From Smittia aterrima (Eukaryota > Arthropoda > Insecta > Diptera > Chironomidae), in the NCBI GenBank assembly GCA_033063855.1, contig CP093831.1, positions 2,728,001-2,792,000 on the forward strand: a DNA stretch of 64,000 nt, in the 5' to 3' direction. Position numbers and translations under genes: made by a program. The notes below the pieces were generated by a model, which was not told the origin of the DNA, ran no database searches, and worked only from the letters and a program-made list of their open reading frames with translations. Shown piece by piece: positions 63,301 to 64,000 of this stretch (within the stretch, counting starts at the first letter, position 1; every line of letters begins with the position of its first letter).

Positions 63301-64000
63301 GTAAGTGATTCGAGTGACAACCCACCATTCTTCGAGCAATTATCATACGAATGCGTACTGTCACAAGAAGCAACTCGTGGACAGTTTGTGACAGTTCTGT
63401 CAGCTGACGACCCGGATTACATCGACTCCAATAAACTAATTTACACCATTGTTGAGGGAAACGAACAACAGACGTATCACATGGATCCCTACAGTGGCAT
63501 CATCACGCTTATGAATATGCAAAACTTTGGCGACACACAAATCGCGGTGTTAAACGTTTCGGTCACAGATGGCGTCTACACAAGTTATACTCGTGTCAAA
63601 ATATCAATTCTGCCTGCCAACCTTCACAATCCGCAATTCAAGCAACTAGTGTACGACGCAAAGGTTAATGAGAATCAATTGGCTGGCAGACTTGTGACTT
63701 CTGTCAAGGCGAAAGACGACGACTTTGGAAAATACGGAAAGCTCACATACGCTATCGTGTCTGATGAGATGAAAGAAGCGTTTGATATCGACGCTGATAC
63801 CGGTGACATCATAACGAAAGTGAAATTAGATCGTGAGACAAGAAAGAGCTATGACATTCTCATTATTGCGACTGACGAAGGAGGCCGTTCGGGATTTACA
63901 ACAGTTCGCGTGTCAGTGGGAGATGAAAATGAATTTCCGCCTCAGTTCATAAACACTGAATACAAAACAGTAATCCATGCCAATCTCTCACGAAACATTG
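42396..64000 (+). CDS. kug: Fat-like protocadherin Kugelei (Fat2), 5' part; runs off the right edge
   Basis: The visible exons are 42396-43200, 43310-44332, 44466-45215, 45360-46415, 46524-46630, 47217-47424, 47511-47572, 47691-47849, an optional 49381-49506, 51196-53931, 54181-54373, 62437-62559, 62627-62743, 62876-62976, 63049-63130 and 63281 onward. Phases agree throughout, giving about 2,750 residues so far. A signal peptide (LLSVLFFLTTITS) is followed by tandem cadherin repeats with the calcium motifs DRE, LDxET, DxNDN and AxDxD. The N-terminal order (YNVTIPENS, YQIVSGDKNKVFKAEE, VGDFAFLTIRT, VLDKNDLSPLF, then ANLNEVPFDIDHFSGSV) and the linker with SRKWAETQAQAE match Fat-like (vertebrate FAT1-3) rather than Fat. 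In flies Kugelei organises planar-polarised actin and rotation of follicle cells. The laminin-G/EGF, TM and intracellular parts lie beyond the window. Confidence 0.93.
47850..51195 (+). other. kug intron(s) around the cassette exon
   Basis: This intronic sequence runs from donor GTAAGC at 47850 to acceptor TTTCCTCAG at 51187-51195. It is pyrimidine- and AT-rich with many CT runs. Besides the candidate exon 49381-49506 I see no feature. Confidence 0.6.
49381..49506 (+). other. Candidate 126-nt cassette exon of kug
   Basis: An open segment has acceptor TTTTCCACAG and donor GTAAAA and encodes DEIGNNFDQFVSTKQN... ending DISHGLFR. It is exactly 42 codons, and both neighbouring junctions are phase 0, so it can be included or skipped without changing frame. 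The flanking introns are about 1.5 and 1.7 kb. Skipping gives LFQ-VLAFDKDEG, a normal cadherin repeat; inclusion would place 42 residues before the strand containing VLAFDKDEG. Confidence 0.5.
54374..62436 (+). other. 8-kb kug intron hosting a nested minus-strand gene
   Basis: Donor GTATGC is at 54374 and acceptor AATCTCACAG ends at 62436. The join rebuilds FNTGAIYVVDELDFET, a standard cadherin strand, so no exon is missing between them. A six-exon gene on the opposite strand occupies 56404-59058. The stretches 54374-56403 and 59059-62436 hold only AT-rich sequence without supported genes. Confidence 0.75.
56404..59058 (-). CDS. Nested conserved protein, tentatively CCDC142-like
   Basis: Six exons on the minus strand, 58903-59058, 58619-58785, 57524-58541, 57327-57443, 57104-57263 and 56404-56927, join in frame to 713 residues. 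The start (MSSSNISKWFPRAA) is followed by alpha-helical sequence, an acidic Asn/Ser/Asp-rich stretch (about residues 190-260), and a helical C-terminal half with Trp/Cys-containing blocks such as LEHFVLWWNTAPLACRP, YLREWLLMQPDD, VLHRLDHSIHTMRLW and LCCEWNMMIFFRVVHND. There are no transmembrane segments or catalytic motifs that I recognise. Overall size and the helical layout remind me of the poorly studied CCDC142 family (about 750 residues in humans), but I cannot verify this. Exon 2 uses acceptor CTCCCCCAAG and exon 4 uses ATGTTTAAG; both are non-ideal and should be confirmed. Confidence 0.7.

Noticed and set aside
1..64000. tRNA, rRNA and CRISPR arrays
   Set aside because: I looked for tRNA B-box-like sequence with cloverleaf pairing, rRNA-like blocks and regularly spaced repeats, and found none that held up.

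Overview
The window reads as a piece of a compact dipteran insect genome. The genes carry GT..AG introns, many only 50-110 bp long, and the coding sequences closely match Drosophila-type proteins: beta-integrin Myospheroid with its duplicated alternative exon, Kinesin heavy chain, PI4KII-alpha, Cdc6, a PIWI-clade Argonaute, pyruvate dehydrogenase phosphatase and the Fat-like cadherin Kugelei. Short introns, AT-rich spacers and a single-exon F-box gene suggest a nematoceran such as a chironomid midge; that placement is inference. Splice models were built by hand from consensus sites. Every multi-exon model keeps one frame from start to stop, except the cadherin, which runs off the right edge.

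Layout. 15-2493 (+) is an unidentified, mostly disordered protein with an MGNxxC start. 2785-4105 (+) is a Cys-rich SAXO-like microtubule protein starting in a 5-nt coding exon. 4791-8384 (-) is complete PI4KII-alpha. 8745-10284 (+) is Cdc6. 10300-12830 is a rearranged island: two palindromic MITE-like elements, a single-exon F-box gene (-) and a second, decayed copy of the Cdc6 3' end. 12825-13505 (-) is a Nup62 without FG repeats, divergent from the PIWI gene at 13910-16614 (+). 17525-21448 (-) is the beta-integrin mys with two mutually exclusive 85-nt exons. 24820-30697 (-) is Khc, which has a possible intron-retention isoform. 30991-32904 (+) is a membrane-anchored GH18 chitinase. 34716-36289 (-) is Pdp. 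42396 to the right edge (+) is kug, with 15 or 16 exons visible. Its 8-kb intron holds a six-exon gene on the opposite strand (56404-59058), tentatively CCDC142-like.

These are ordinary, functionally unrelated chromosomal genes and there is no operon logic. The observations most worth following up are: the retained-intron kinesin-1 isoform, which would lose the light-chain-binding and autoinhibitory tail; the Cdc6/Nup62 segmental duplication around the F-box gene, whose second copy preserves an unoccupied insertion site for one MITE; the FG-less Nup62; and a 42-codon cassette exon inside a cadherin repeat of kug. I saw no CRISPR array, rRNA or convincing tRNA gene.
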